From NCBI RefSeq assembly GCF_000420085.1, contig NZ_ATUG01000002.1, forward strand, positions 310,001-374,000: a DNA stretch of 64,000 bases, given 5' to 3'. Below the pieces are notes generated by a model that was given only the letters and a program-made list of their open reading frames with translations, did not search any database and was not told the DNA's origin. The stretch comes from Desulfospira joergensenii DSM 10085 (GTDB lineage Bacteria > Desulfobacterota > Desulfobacteria > Desulfobacterales > Desulfobacteraceae). This document shows, one piece after another, positions 53,966 to 63,326 of this stretch; position 1 is the first letter of the stretch; each line of letters begins with the position of its first letter. The position numbers were made by a program, and so were the translations under genes.

Positions 53966-55429
53966 TTATAATATACTTCCTATATCGATATGTTTTTCAA
54001 AATGTTCCTTGAGCAGAGCATAGTTTTTTTCTTTTTCAACGGCCATATCCTGGTTTGGCAGTGAAAATCCTTCAAGGCCGATCATGGAAAACCATTTGGC
54101 CAAAACAGGCGAAAAATCGAAAAAACCGTGGATATAGGTTCCGGCGATTCGTCCGTCGTCACTCACACATCCGTCGGTTTCATCACAGAGAACCCCGTTC
54201 CTGGACTTGATTTTCAATAGGGGGGAGCCCGAGGTCAGGCGGGTGAATCCCATGTGGATCTCATACCCTTTGCCTGAAGCTTTATCCCATTCAAAATCGC
54301 TGATGGTGGTTGTCTTGGGATCCTTTAATACGGTTTCAACGGGCAGAAGACCCAGGCCCATGGTTCTTCCCGGACTGGCCTCCACTCCCTGGGGATCGTC
54401 CACAAATTGTCCCAGAATCTGGTATCCCCCGCAGACACCGAGGATATGACCGCCCCGGTCACGATACTCTTTCAACGGGCTTCCAAACCGCTTTTTTATC
54501 CATTCCAAATCGGCCCGGGTGTTTTTGGATCCCGGGATGATAATGGCCTGAAACCGGGAGAGGTCCCTTGGCTGATCAATGAAAAGCAGTTGAAGGCCCT
54601 CGATTCTGGACAGGGCATGGAAATCCGTAAAATTGGAGATATGGGGGAGGCGGACAACGGCAATTTGGGGGGATTTTGGATCTAACGCCTTTAAATTACT
54701 AATATTTTCAATTTCAACGGAGTCCTCTGCGTCGATACGGAAATGGGAATACCAGGGCAGTACCCCGAATACCTTTTTCCCGGTCTGCTTTTCTAACCAT
54801 TCCGCCCCGTCCCTGAACAGATCAATGTCTCCCCTGAACCGGTTGATGATAAACCCTTTTACCCGATCCCTGAACGCGTCGGGCAGGCAGGCCAGGGTTC
54901 CGACGATCTGGGCAAACACCCCTCCCCTGTGAATATCCGCCGTGAGAACCACATGGGCGTCGGCATATTCTGCCATGGCAAAATTAACAATGTCATTGGG
55001 CATGAGGTTGACTTCCGCACAGGATCCTGCCCCTTCCAGGACGATTCTTTCATATCTTTCAGACAGGCGGTCAAAGGCCCGGCAGGCCTCGTCCCAATAA
55101 AAAGATTTATCCGTATGATAGGACATTGCCGTATGATTTCCCTGGGCCAGTCCGTTGAGAACCACCTGGGACTGCTTTTCTCCGGTGGGTTTCAAGAGAA
55201 TGGGGTTCATGTCCACGTGGGGAACCACCCGGGCGGCTTCGGCCTGGACGATCTGGGCCCGTCCCATTTCCAGGCCTTCCGGGGTAATGCCGGAGTTGTT
55301 GGACATGTTCTGGGCCTTGAACGGGGCCACTTTTTCCTTCCGGTCCGAAAGGCAGCGACAGATGGCTGCCCCGATAATACTCTTTCCCACATCCGAGCCT
55401 GTCCCCAGAACAGCGATGTTTTTTTTCAT
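53966..55429 (-). CDS. cobQ: Cobyric acid synthase
   Basis: 487 residues. N-terminal dethiobiotin-synthetase-like domain (VLGTGSDVGKSIIGAAICR, FKAQNMSNNS) and C-terminal class I glutaminase domain with the nucleophile in LGVCGGYQILGQF and His in GTYIHGFFD. It amidates four side chains of adenosylcobyrinic a,c-diamide. Its ATG lies in a 4-bp overlap with cobO. Last gene of the corrinoid operon; no cobalamin-tail genes (cobU, cobS, cobT) are in the window. Confidence 0.96.
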   Translation of the reverse strand: MKKNIAVLGTGSDVGKSIIGAAICRCLSDRKEKVAPFKAQNMSNNSGITPEGLEMGRAQIVQAEAARVVPHVDMNPILLKPTGEKQSQVVLNGLAQGNHTAMSYHTDKSFYWDEACRAFDRLSERYERIVLEGAGSCAEVNLMPNDIVNFAMAEYADAHVVLTADIHRGGVFAQIVGTLACLPDAFRDRVKGFIINRFRGDIDLFRDGAEWLEKQTGKKVFGVLPWYSHFRIDAEDSVEIENISNLKALDPKSPQIAVVRLPHISNFTDFHALSRIEGLQLLFIDQPRDLSRFQAIIIPGSKNTRADLEWIKKRFGSPLKEYRDRGGHILGVCGGYQILGQFVDDPQGVEASPGRTMGLGLLPVETVLKDPKTTTISDFEWDKASGKGYEIHMGFTRLTSGSPLLKIKSRNGVLCDETDGCVSDDGRIAGTYIHGFFDFSPVLAKWFSMIGLEGFSLPNQDMAVEKEKNYALLKEHFEKHIDIGSIL

Positions 55430-55938
55430 TTTTCTATCCCGACCCGGGCGGCTACACCCTGGTGATAGTAGTGTTTAATTTCCCTCATTTCCGTGACCAG
55501 ATCCGCCTTGTCCATTACCGACTGGAGGGCCTTCCTTCCGGTGATGACCAGTTCCATATTTTCAGGTTTCAGCTCCATCAGGGCCAGGAGTTCCTCTTCC
55601 GAGAAAAGACCGTAGGCAACAGCCACATTCCCCTCCTCTGCGATAACCAGGTCGTGTTTATTCCCCTTGAGAACCTCGCATAATTTCAGGTATCCCTTCC
55701 TGGCCTGGGCCTTTTCTTCTTTTGATGGGACGCCTTTTACAAATTCTCCAGCCCCGTACTGCTCAACGGTGATATTATCAAACACGGACAGGGCTTTGAT
55801 TTCCGAATAATCTTCCTGCTTGAGAAACTGGCCGATAAACACCTTGAGCCCGGCGCCGGCCGCACGAATGGCAAGACCCAGGCTGGCCGTGGTCTTGCCC
55901 TTGCCGTTTCCCGTGTACACCTGAATATAACCTTTCAT
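55426..55938 (-). CDS. cobO: Cob(I)yrinic acid a,c-diamide adenosyltransferase
   Basis: 170 residues from ATG 55936-55938, chosen because GGTAGGG lies just upstream and the P-loop family begins MKGYIQVYTGNGKGKTTASLG. ATP-binding P-loop GNGKGKTT, RAAGAGLKVFIGQFLKQ, and DLVIAEEGNVAVAYGLF: the CobA/CobO fold. It puts the adenosyl ligand on the corrin cobalt. Starts 13 bp after cobJ stops and overlaps cobQ by 4 bp. Confidence 0.93.
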   Translation of the reverse strand: MKGYIQVYTGNGKGKTTASLGLAIRAAGAGLKVFIGQFLKQEDYSEIKALSVFDNITVEQYGAGEFVKGVPSKEEKAQARKGYLKLCEVLKGNKHDLVIAEEGNVAVAYGLFSEEELLALMELKPENMELVITGRKALQSVMDKADLVTEMREIKHYYHQGVAARVGIEK

Positions 55939-55951
55939 CTCAGCCCTACCT

Positions 55952-56740
55952 TTATTTTTCAATACCATATTTTTTCGTATATCCCCTGGGCGTAAACATG
56001 AAATCCATATACTGCATGGATGTGCTTGAACCGATAAAAAGCACCGTCTGCATGCCCACCTCTGCCGTGTCCACCCGGTCCAGGGTGGTAAAGGAGATCT
56101 TTTGATTTTCCCGCATGGCTCCGGTAACCACGGCCACGGCCGTTTCTCCTGGCCGGTGTTCCATGATCAGGTCCCTGGCCCGGGTCAGCTGCCAGTCCCG
56201 TTTTTTGCTCTTGGGATTGTACAGAACCATTACAAAATCAGCCATGGCAGCGCAGGACAGTCGTTTTTCAATGGTTTCCCACGGGGTGAGCAGATCACTT
56301 AAAGAGACGGCGGCAAAGTCATGGGTCAGGGGGGCGCCGGCAAGGGCAGCCCCGGCCGCCAGGGCCGGGATTCCCGGGACCACTTCCAGCACAAGGCCGG
56401 TTTCCTCAGCATCGGATGAAGCAGAATTCCTGAGAATCTGGATCCCCCTTTGGGAGCAGATTTCAAAGACCAGGCCGGCCATGGCATAGATACCCGGATC
56501 TCCTCCGGAAACCAGGGCGCATGAAACACCTGACAGGGCCTGGTCAATGGCCTGCTCCACCCGGTCCACTTCCTTCATCATACCGGTGGATATTATTTTT
56601 TTATCCAGAACAATATCCTTTATCAGGTCAATATATGTGGTATATCCGGCGATACAATCTGCCTCCCGGATGACCTGTACGGCTCTTTGGGACATATGAT
56701 CCTGGCTCCCCGGGCCGGTGCCGACAATAAATAGTTTCAT
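55952..56740 (-). CDS. cbiH: Precorrin-3B / cobalt-precorrin-3 C17-methyltransferase
   Basis: 262 residues from ATG 56738-56740, which makes an ATGA overlap with cbiG. SAM-binding tetrapyrrole methylase fold: LFIVGTGPGSQDHMSQRA, SGGDPGIYAMAGLVFE, VVPGIPALAAGAALAGAPLTHDF. It methylates C17 with ring contraction. With CbiG next to it, the route is most likely the early-cobalt (anaerobic) one, so cbiH is preferred over cobJ as name. Confidence 0.94.
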   Translation of the reverse strand: MKLFIVGTGPGSQDHMSQRAVQVIREADCIAGYTTYIDLIKDIVLDKKIISTGMMKEVDRVEQAIDQALSGVSCALVSGGDPGIYAMAGLVFEICSQRGIQILRNSASSDAEETGLVLEVVPGIPALAAGAALAGAPLTHDFAAVSLSDLLTPWETIEKRLSCAAMADFVMVLYNPKSKKRDWQLTRARDLIMEHRPGETAVAVVTGAMRENQKISFTTLDRVDTAEVGMQTVLFIGSSTSMQYMDFMFTPRGYTKKYGIEK

Positions 56741-57831
56741 ATTTCCAGGGCCACAGCCAGGGTAACATCCCGGTTCTTTTTCTTGGGAACAATGAGTTTC
56801 CCGTTGTTGGCCGCCAGAATGGCTGCTGCTTCGCATACGCTTTTTACTCCCAAATGTTTTTCGACCATCTTGGATGGGTTTTCAATGGTTTTTACCGAAT
56901 TAAGGCTGGTTTTGTCATAAAATTTTATGGGAACTCCCAAGGTCTCCGAGAGCCTTAGCAATCCTTTTTCATCCTTTTTTATTTCTGTGGTGGCAATGGA
57001 AACCAGACTGTCCAGACTCAGGTTTTCCCCGGCCATGATGGCGTTGAAAAAATCACGGATAATTTCAAAGGGCGTATTTCGGTTGCACCCCATGCCGATG
57101 CTGAGCACCCTCGGCCTCAGAATCATAGTTTCACGTGAAACCTTTTCTGTTTTCCAGGAACAATGGATTCTGGGAACTTCTTTATCCGTTTCATCCTCCA
57201 GGAGAAATTTTTTGGGGATGGCTTTACGGATAAATGATCCCGGATCTTTGAGTAGAATTTTTTTGTCTGTTAGAAAAGCCATGTTTATCCGTTTAATATT
57301 TTCCGGAGTTTCAATGAATAGATTGCACCTTTTGGCGATCATGTCAATCGAAGGGAGCTGATTCACGTCTGTGGCCGTCGTAATCACCGGGTTGGCTTGG
57401 ATCCGTCTTGCCAGGTCCCGGGCAAGTTCATTTGCTCCCCCCAGGTGACCTGAGATCAGGCTGATCACATGGTTCCCCTGGTCGTCAATCACCACGACCG
57501 CCGGATCAGCCAGCTTGGATTGGAGGAGGGGGGAAATCATTCTCACGGCAATTCCTGTGGAAAAAATAAACACATGTTTTTCATACCTCTGAAACCGGCG
57601 TTTAATTTCTCTTGAAAGGCTGGAGAAAATATTTATATTTTCCGGACGACCCAATGGGTAAGACGGTTTCCCGGTTTCCGGACCGTTTTCTATTTTTTCA
57701 CTTATGAAGAGATCTGCCTTTCCAATTCCGGAACAGATTCTGATTCCAAGTTTCTGGCCGTTGGGGGTAATGGCCCAAACAGCCATGGGTTTTTTGGGGC
57801 CATCTCCCTTATTCGGACTTCCGGTAGCCAT
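56737..57831 (-). CDS. cbiG: Cobalt-precorrin-5A hydrolase
   Basis: 364 residues. N-terminal domain with HVISLISGHLGGANELARDL, the CbiG signature; linker; C-terminal CobE-like domain (VLSIGMGCNRNTPFEIIRD, SIATTEIKKDEKGLLRLS, VCEAAAILAANNGKLIVPK). It opens the delta-lactone and releases acetaldehyde in the anaerobic pathway. The start overlaps cbiF by 23 bp. Confidence 0.95.
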   Translation of the reverse strand: MATGSPNKGDGPKKPMAVWAITPNGQKLGIRICSGIGKADLFISEKIENGPETGKPSYPLGRPENINIFSSLSREIKRRFQRYEKHVFIFSTGIAVRMISPLLQSKLADPAVVVIDDQGNHVISLISGHLGGANELARDLARRIQANPVITTATDVNQLPSIDMIAKRCNLFIETPENIKRINMAFLTDKKILLKDPGSFIRKAIPKKFLLEDETDKEVPRIHCSWKTEKVSRETMILRPRVLSIGMGCNRNTPFEIIRDFFNAIMAGENLSLDSLVSIATTEIKKDEKGLLRLSETLGVPIKFYDKTSLNSVKTIENPSKMVEKHLGVKSVCEAAAILAANNGKLIVPKKKNRDVTLAVALEI

Positions 57832-58591
57832 GGGAAAATCCTGGATCGTATAATTTGGATTTGATCAGCTCGCTGTTCCCCATGCTGGCTTCAACGGCTC
57901 TGCCCACCAGGATGAGTGCATGGCGGGTGATATCGTTCTCCTGACATGTCCGGGTCAGCTCTCCGGTTTTGCAGTAAAGAATCTTTTCTTCCGGATGACT
58001 GACCTTGTAAGCCACGGCACAGGTACTGTCCTTTCCATAATGCTTTTTAAGTATGGTCTGGACCTTCTCCGTATGGGCCATGCTCAGATAGATGGCCATG
58101 GAGGACCCGTGGGCGGCCAGTCTGTCCAGGTCCTCTGTGTCCGGGACCGGGGTCCTTCCCGCAATACGGGTAAGGATCAAGGTCTGGGTGACCTCGGGCA
58201 GGGTGAACTCCATTTTCATTTTTGCCGAAGCGGCAAAGGCCGCCGTAACCCCCGGAAGAACCCGGCAGGGGATATCGAGCTTTTCCAATTCCCGGATCTG
58301 TTCGAATATGGCCCCGTACATGGAGGGATCACCGGTGTGGAGCCTGACCACCCTCTTGCCTTCCCCGTGGGCCTGACAGATCATATCGATAATCTGATCC
58401 AGGTTCATGTCCGCACTGGATACGGTCCGGGTCTGCTCTCCTTTCCAGCAGAGAACGGCCTCGGGAACCAGGGAGCCGGCATAGATAACGAGATCGGCTT
58501 CTTGAATGGCCTTCATCGATTTTATGGTCATGAGTTCCGGGTCCCCGGGACCGGCTCCTGCGAAAACCACCTTTTTTTTATTCTTTTCCAT
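57809..58591 (-). CDS. cbiF: Cobalt-precorrin-4 C11-methyltransferase
   Basis: 260 residues from ATG 58589-58591, the start of the conserved fold (KVVFAGAGPGDPELMTIKSM). Other motifs: LVIYAGSLVPEAVL, VVRLHTGDPSMYGAIFEQI, RVLPGVTAAFAASAKM. It transfers methyl to C11. Overlaps cbiET upstream by 14 bp and cbiG downstream by 23 bp, indicating strong translational coupling. Confidence 0.95.
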   Translation of the reverse strand: MEKNKKKVVFAGAGPGDPELMTIKSMKAIQEADLVIYAGSLVPEAVLCWKGEQTRTVSSADMNLDQIIDMICQAHGEGKRVVRLHTGDPSMYGAIFEQIRELEKLDIPCRVLPGVTAAFAASAKMKMEFTLPEVTQTLILTRIAGRTPVPDTEDLDRLAAHGSSMAIYLSMAHTEKVQTILKKHYGKDSTCAVAYKVSHPEEKILYCKTGELTRTCQENDITRHALILVGRAVEASMGNSELIKSKLYDPGFSHGYRKSE

Positions 58592-59864
58592 TGGCGCTCT
58601 CTTTCTTTTCCACGTCCATGGGCTTTGCTCCCCAGACAATCCATACCGGGTTCAAGGCTTCCATGCGGTCACCGTAAGGCATGGGTCTGGATCGAGAAAC
58701 CTGAACCTGGACCATTTGCGGGCTAAACCCGTGTTTTTTCAAAACATCGAGGGATTTCTCCATGTTCTGGATTAATACGGTATTGATCACAATAACTCCG
58801 TTTCCCATGAGGTTCCGGCAGGAAACCTGGATAATGCTTTCCAGATCCCGGCCTCCTCCGCCGATAAATATTCTGTCCGGAGGGGCAAGCTCCTGGGTCC
58901 CCTCGGGAAACTTCTGGTTAAGAACCTTGATATTGGAGCAGTTGAATTTTTTAATGTTCTCTACAATATTGGCAATCCTGTTGGGATTCTTTTCAAAGGA
59001 ATAGACATGGCCCCATGGAATCATTCCCGAGGCTTCAATGCCCACGGAACCGGATCCGGAACCCACATCCCACAGGACATGGTCTTTTTGTTTGAGTTGA
59101 AGCTTGGACAGGGCAATGCTCCGGATTTCAGATTTTGTGATCAATCCTTTTGAGTGGCTGAATTGTTCGTCATCCATCCCCAGGTATGTTTCATGTGAAA
59201 CATTATCCCTGTTTTGCCCGTAATGATTTGCTGTATCCAGCCCGGGTCGCAGCAGAATAACGAGATTGGGATGGGAAAAAGTCTGGTCTTTGATTCCGGC
59301 GTAATTATCAAACCAGGTGATCTTTTCACGGTCCTTGTCACCAAGTCTTTCCAGGACACAGACCCTGAAGCCATGGAGTCTGAACTGAATGAGGCTGTCG
59401 GCAATAAATGCAGGGTCGTTCTCGGGATCGGTTAAAAAAGCGACCTTGTTTTTTCGGGCCAGACTGGAAAAGGAAAAGTTCTTTTTGGCCTGACCGTGGA
59501 GGCTGATGATTTCCGCATCGTGCCAGGGTTCACCAATGGCGGAAAAGGCAGCGGAAACCGAAGATATGTTGGTCTGTATCCGGAGCTGGTTTTTATCCAT
59601 TCGTTTTACAAGGGTAGACCCGATGCCGTAAAACAGGGGATCCCCCGAAGCCAGGACCACCACCTTTTTATGGGCCATGCGCTCCTGGATTTCCCGGATG
59701 AGGTCTTCCATGCTGCCCCTGATGACAAGACGCTCCCCTCCATGGGAGGGAAAAAGTTCAAGCTGTCTTTTACCGCCCACAAGGATGTCTGCCCCTTCAA
59801 TGATCTCAAGTTGCTTTGCCGTGAGATCCTGTTTTCCCATGCCCAGACCGATTACCTGTATCAT
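58578..59864 (-). CDS. cbiET: Fused cobalt-precorrin-7 C5- and -6B C15-methyltransferase (CbiET)
   Basis: 428 residues from ATG 59862-59864 (AGGTGA upstream). N-terminal CbiE-type methylase (MIQVIGLGMGKQDLTAKQLE, VVVLASGDPLFYGIGSTL) to about residue 205; C-terminal CbiT-type class I methylase (HVLWDVGSGSGSVGIEASGM, PDRIFIGGGGRDLESIIQ). It methylates C5 and C15 and decarboxylates the C12 acetate. The same fusion is called CobL in the aerobic route. Starts 7 bp after the membrane-protein gene. Confidence 0.95.
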   Translation of the reverse strand: MIQVIGLGMGKQDLTAKQLEIIEGADILVGGKRQLELFPSHGGERLVIRGSMEDLIREIQERMAHKKVVVLASGDPLFYGIGSTLVKRMDKNQLRIQTNISSVSAAFSAIGEPWHDAEIISLHGQAKKNFSFSSLARKNKVAFLTDPENDPAFIADSLIQFRLHGFRVCVLERLGDKDREKITWFDNYAGIKDQTFSHPNLVILLRPGLDTANHYGQNRDNVSHETYLGMDDEQFSHSKGLITKSEIRSIALSKLQLKQKDHVLWDVGSGSGSVGIEASGMIPWGHVYSFEKNPNRIANIVENIKKFNCSNIKVLNQKFPEGTQELAPPDRIFIGGGGRDLESIIQVSCRNLMGNGVIVINTVLIQNMEKSLDVLKKHGFSPQMVQVQVSRSRPMPYGDRMEALNPVWIVWGAKPMDVEKKESANGKE

Positions 59865-59871
59865 ATTCACC

Positions 59872-60927
59872 TCATGCCGCAAAAAAGTATAGGGTTCCGG
59901 CCAGGATGATGCTTGCCACCCTGAAGGCCTGACCAGACAATAGCAGTTGCAGTCCCATTTTGGGAGAAAAAATTCCCATATATCTGGGTATCTGGTGTCT
60001 CAGGGCCCGGATGGGAAAGGCCAGGACATTCCCAAGCAAAAGGGCGATAACGGTCTGTTTTATGGAGAGCACCCCTGCATCCATCAAGGCTCCGGCCGCG
60101 GCAAACCCGGAGGTGAACTCTGCTGCAAAACTTAATACCACCACGGATAAGGATTCCACCGGGATCAGCTTCAGGGATACATACCGGGTAACGGCCTGGT
60201 TCAGGTAGGTGAAAAATCCGTTTGCATTGAGGATGAAGACCAGGGTGTAGATGGGCAGAACCCAGGTCAAAATATTGGAAATCCGGATGGGAAGGCTTTT
60301 TTTGATCCTGGTGATCAGGGCTGAATATCCGGTTCCAGAGGGTTCATTTGCCTGGGATCCTTTATCCGTTGGCCCGGAAAGCAAAGAGGGCTCCGGCAGA
60401 AAAAAATGTCCAAAAATAAAAAAGCAGGCCGTTCTGAAGGCCGTGGCCCCAAAGGTGAGGAAAAAGTAGAGGGCGCCTGCAAATCCGGTCAGGGGAAGAA
60501 CAATGAACATGGTTGTGGGAAGGTGAAGAAAAAAGGCCGGAAACTGATTCACGTAATTGGACAGAAACAGCTGGAGCTTTGTAATTTTTTTTTGTTCGTA
60601 GAACTCAAGCAGCATGGCATTGGCAGCGGCCCCGGAAATAAATGCCGTGGTAAAGGCCGCGCTGCAGTGATGCCCCAGGTTTGAAAATCTGAAAAAGGGG
60701 CGGGCCAGGACCGCGGCCTGGCGGGTCCACCCCATGCCTTCGATGATCTGTCCGGCCAGAAGCCCGATACAGATGAAAACCATGAGCCTGAACAGGGGAA
60801 ACCCCAGTCTTGAGACAAGGGTGTCCATGTTGACGCTGTCCGTAAAGACAAGGCAGAACCCAATCATGCACAGGGTCACTCCCAGGGAAATCCCCAGGTT
60901 TTTAATGCTGAGTTCCTTCTTTTTCAT
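59872..60927 (-). CDS. Nucleoside-recognition (Gate) domain membrane protein in the corrinoid operon
   Basis: 351 residues, eight or more hydrophobic segments. The Gate-like block FTTAFISGAAANAMLLEFYEQ near residues 92-113 and a second FAAEFTSGFAAAGALMDAGV near 265-285 suggest two inverted halves, as in SpmA/B- or YjiH-like proteins. A basic loop is near residues 195-215. It begins in an ATGA overlap with cbiL and precedes cbiET by 7 bp, so it is made with the corrin enzymes. Cobalt, corrinoid or precursor transport is a reasonable guess, not shown by sequence. Confidence 0.75.
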   Translation of the reverse strand: MKKKELSIKNLGISLGVTLCMIGFCLVFTDSVNMDTLVSRLGFPLFRLMVFICIGLLAGQIIEGMGWTRQAAVLARPFFRFSNLGHHCSAAFTTAFISGAAANAMLLEFYEQKKITKLQLFLSNYVNQFPAFFLHLPTTMFIVLPLTGFAGALYFFLTFGATAFRTACFFIFGHFFLPEPSLLSGPTDKGSQANEPSGTGYSALITRIKKSLPIRISNILTWVLPIYTLVFILNANGFFTYLNQAVTRYVSLKLIPVESLSVVVLSFAAEFTSGFAAAGALMDAGVLSIKQTVIALLLGNVLAFPIRALRHQIPRYMGIFSPKMGLQLLLSGQAFRVASIILAGTLYFFAA

Positions 60928-61628
60928 TTGGAGGCCAGAATCAGGGTCCAGTAATCTGGGGCCCTCAGGGCCAATGCATCCAGGTTATCGATGATTTCTT
61001 CATTTTCACGGCCGCATTTGGAAACGGCCACGGATTTTTCAAACAGGCCGGTCTCCTTTAATGCCACATTGATATCCTCGATATTTTTATAGGCTTTGAC
61101 AATGGCCACATTTTCAACGCTTTGAATGTTCCTGATCCGGCTGCCGCCGTAGGCCCCGGATGTCAGCAACAGGGACTCTTCCCCTTCCACCAAAATGCGG
61201 TTCAGCCTGGCCGCGGCTGCGTGAAACGAAGTGATGCCGGGGATGGTTTCAATGTCCGCGTCCGGCATGATCTGATCCATTTTCTTTAGAATATAGCCAA
61301 AGGTCGAATAGGTTACCGGGTCACCCAGGGTTAAAAAAACGGCGGTTCTGCCCTTGTCCAACTCCCCTGCGATCTGCCGGGCATTGGCTGTCCAGGCTTC
61401 ATCTGCTTTTTCCCTGTCCTTTGTCATGGGGAACCCCAGTATCTCCACCCTGGCAGAAGAAGAAATATAGGGAGATGCAATTTCAACGGCCAGGCTGTAG
61501 GGGTTTTTGCTGGAGGCGGCCGTAAAGATCACATCGGCCTCCTTGATGGCCCTGACCGCTTTCACTGTGATGAGTTCCGGATCTCCGGGACCCACTCCCA
61601 GACCGTATAACTTGCCTTTTTTTTCCAT
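60924..61628 (-). CDS. cbiL: Cobalt-precorrin-2 / precorrin-2 C20-methyltransferase
   Basis: 234 residues. LYGLGVGPGDPELITVKAVR, FLTLGDPVTYSTFGYILKKM and ETIPGITSFHAAAARLN are the CbiL/CobI motifs. First corrin-ring methylation of the committed path. Its ATG overlaps the stop of the binding-protein gene (TAATG), and its TGA the next start (ATGA). Confidence 0.95.
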   Translation of the reverse strand: MEKKGKLYGLGVGPGDPELITVKAVRAIKEADVIFTAASSKNPYSLAVEIASPYISSSARVEILGFPMTKDREKADEAWTANARQIAGELDKGRTAVFLTLGDPVTYSTFGYILKKMDQIMPDADIETIPGITSFHAAAARLNRILVEGEESLLLTSGAYGGSRIRNIQSVENVAIVKAYKNIEDINVALKETGLFEKSVAVSKCGRENEEIIDNLDALALRAPDYWTLILASK

Positions 61629-62599
61629 TATTTTTCCTTTTCCATATCCAATTGGGCGAAAACATCGGGGTAAAGCATATGCCCGATGGCCTTTATACCC
61701 TGGTAGAGCCTGGGCACGGGCCTGGAGACGATGTTTTCGTCTATTAAAAAAACCTGACGGGTTTTCACGGCTTTGATAATTTCAAACCCGGGTTCATCCA
61801 TAATCATTTCAAGGTTTACGGGATTCATTATCCCTTTTTGGGCAAGGAACACATCGATTCGGGATGCCTTTTCCAGGATCTGTTCCTTGCCGTATATGGC
61901 AATATTGGTATTCCGGGATGACCGGGCGTCCGGTGCCACATTGATTCCTCCGGCCGTCTCCAGGGCAAAGATGGGCATGGCGCCCGGAATAAAGGTTTTC
62001 ATCCGGCTGTGTATGGCTTCGAAAAAGACTTTTTTCCGAACCTTTACCCTGCTTTTTATCCGGTTTTGAACCCTGCTGATTTTATCCTTAAACCCCCGGA
62101 CCAGTCGTTTCGCCTCTAAAGAGCGGCCGGTAAGATCTCCCAGGGTCAGCCAGTAATCGTACATTTCATCTACGCTGGAGGGCTGAAGGGAAACGACTTT
62201 TATTCCGTATTGTTCCAGCTGTTGGATAAATTTAGGATATCCGTTGTCAATCATGGGCCTGACCAGAACCAGGTCAGGTCTTTCCGCCAAAAACCGTTCC
62301 GGATCGTCATGGTATGAGAACCTTTTTTTGGATTTCACCTGGACCGGATAGGTGTCATTGACAGAGACTCCGATGATTTCACGGTCCAGGCCCAGGGCGA
62401 ATAGATTCTCCGTATGGGCCCCGTAAAGGGAGATAATCCTGGCAAAGGGTCTGGATACGTCGATCTCCCTGCCCTTTTTATCAATGACGACATGGGCGGA
62501 GCAGGGCAGGGCCAGGGCCAGATAAAGCCCCAGCACAAGCAGAGCCTTACGCTTTTTTAAAATAGGCCTGTCTGGCCTGAAGATATTCATTAAATTCAA
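61628..62599 (-). CDS. BtuF/FepB-type periplasmic binding protein
   Basis: 323 residues from the first ATG (62597-62599); a second ATG three codons on is equally good. A hydrophobic signal follows KKRKALLVLGLYLALALPCSA. Family motifs: ISLYGAHTENLFALGLDREI, DLVLVRPMIDNGYP, and a C-terminal VPRLYQGIKAIGHMLYPD. Extracytoplasmic partner of the ABC importer encoded upstream. Position inside a corrin-synthesis operon favours corrinoid or cobalt-chelate, but siderophore cannot be excluded. Overlaps the ATPase gene by 53 bp. Confidence 0.88.
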   Translation of the reverse strand: MNLMNIFRPDRPILKKRKALLVLGLYLALALPCSAHVVIDKKGREIDVSRPFARIISLYGAHTENLFALGLDREIIGVSVNDTYPVQVKSKKRFSYHDDPERFLAERPDLVLVRPMIDNGYPKFIQQLEQYGIKVVSLQPSSVDEMYDYWLTLGDLTGRSLEAKRLVRGFKDKISRVQNRIKSRVKVRKKVFFEAIHSRMKTFIPGAMPIFALETAGGINVAPDARSSRNTNIAIYGKEQILEKASRIDVFLAQKGIMNPVNLEMIMDEPGFEIIKAVKTRQVFLIDENIVSRPVPRLYQGIKAIGHMLYPDVFAQLDMEKEK

Positions 62600-63326
62600 C
62601 CTTTGATTTTACCTGAAAAACATTTTCAATGGTTTCCCGGGTCAGGACATCCCTGGTGGGGCCGGCAGCCCTTATCTCACCATTTTTTAAAAAGAGCAGT
62701 TCATCCGCCCAGGCCGAGGCCAGGTTCAGGTCATGGAGAACCGCAATGATAATTTTATTCTGGGTCAAAACCGAGTTTTTCACCATATCGAGTATATGCA
62801 GGGTATGGTTGATATCGAGGTTTGAAAAGGCCTCGTCCAGCAGGAGAACGGGTGTGTTCTGGCACAAAGCCCTGGCCACGACACAGCGCTGTTTCTCTCC
62901 GCCGGACAACTCGGTAACCTTCCGTTCTCTTAAATCAAAGATTCCTGTGTCCATCATGACCTGGTTGACCCGGTCTCTGTCAGTCTGACTCGGGTGACCG
63001 AACCTGTCAATATAGGGGTGTCTTCCCATCATCACCACCTGGCCCACGGTAAAGGGAAAGTTTATCTCATGATTTTGTGAAACAAGGGAGATCATCCTTG
63101 CCGTTTCAAGTTTTGACATGGCTGAAATGGAGCGGTGGTCGACAAGAACAGACCCGCGGTCGGGCAGGAGAAATCCTGAAATAAGGTCGAGCAGGGTTGT
63201 TTTCCCGCTGCCGTTGGGACCGAGAATGGCGTAAAATGTCCCCTGCTGAAATTCGGTGCTCAGATCTTCTAAAACGGGTCTATCCCCGTAGGTAAAGGAA
63301 ATATTTTGAATTTGGATATCCATCAC
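62547..63326 (-). CDS. ABC transporter ATPase, BtuD/FecE type
   Basis: 259 residues. Walker A LGPNGSGKTTLLDLISG, Q-loop SLVSQNHEINFPF, signature ELSGGEKQRCVVARAL, Walker B VLLLDEAFSNLD, H-loop IIAVLHDLNLASAWADE. Drives uptake through the FecCD-type permease encoded upstream, whose stop it overlaps (ATGA). Confidence 0.94.
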   Translation of the reverse strand: MMDIQIQNISFTYGDRPVLEDLSTEFQQGTFYAILGPNGSGKTTLLDLISGFLLPDRGSVLVDHRSISAMSKLETARMISLVSQNHEINFPFTVGQVVMMGRHPYIDRFGHPSQTDRDRVNQVMMDTGIFDLRERKVTELSGGEKQRCVVARALCQNTPVLLLDEAFSNLDINHTLHILDMVKNSVLTQNKIIIAVLHDLNLASAWADELLFLKNGEIRAAGPTRDVLTRETIENVFQVKSKVEFNEYLQARQAYFKKA

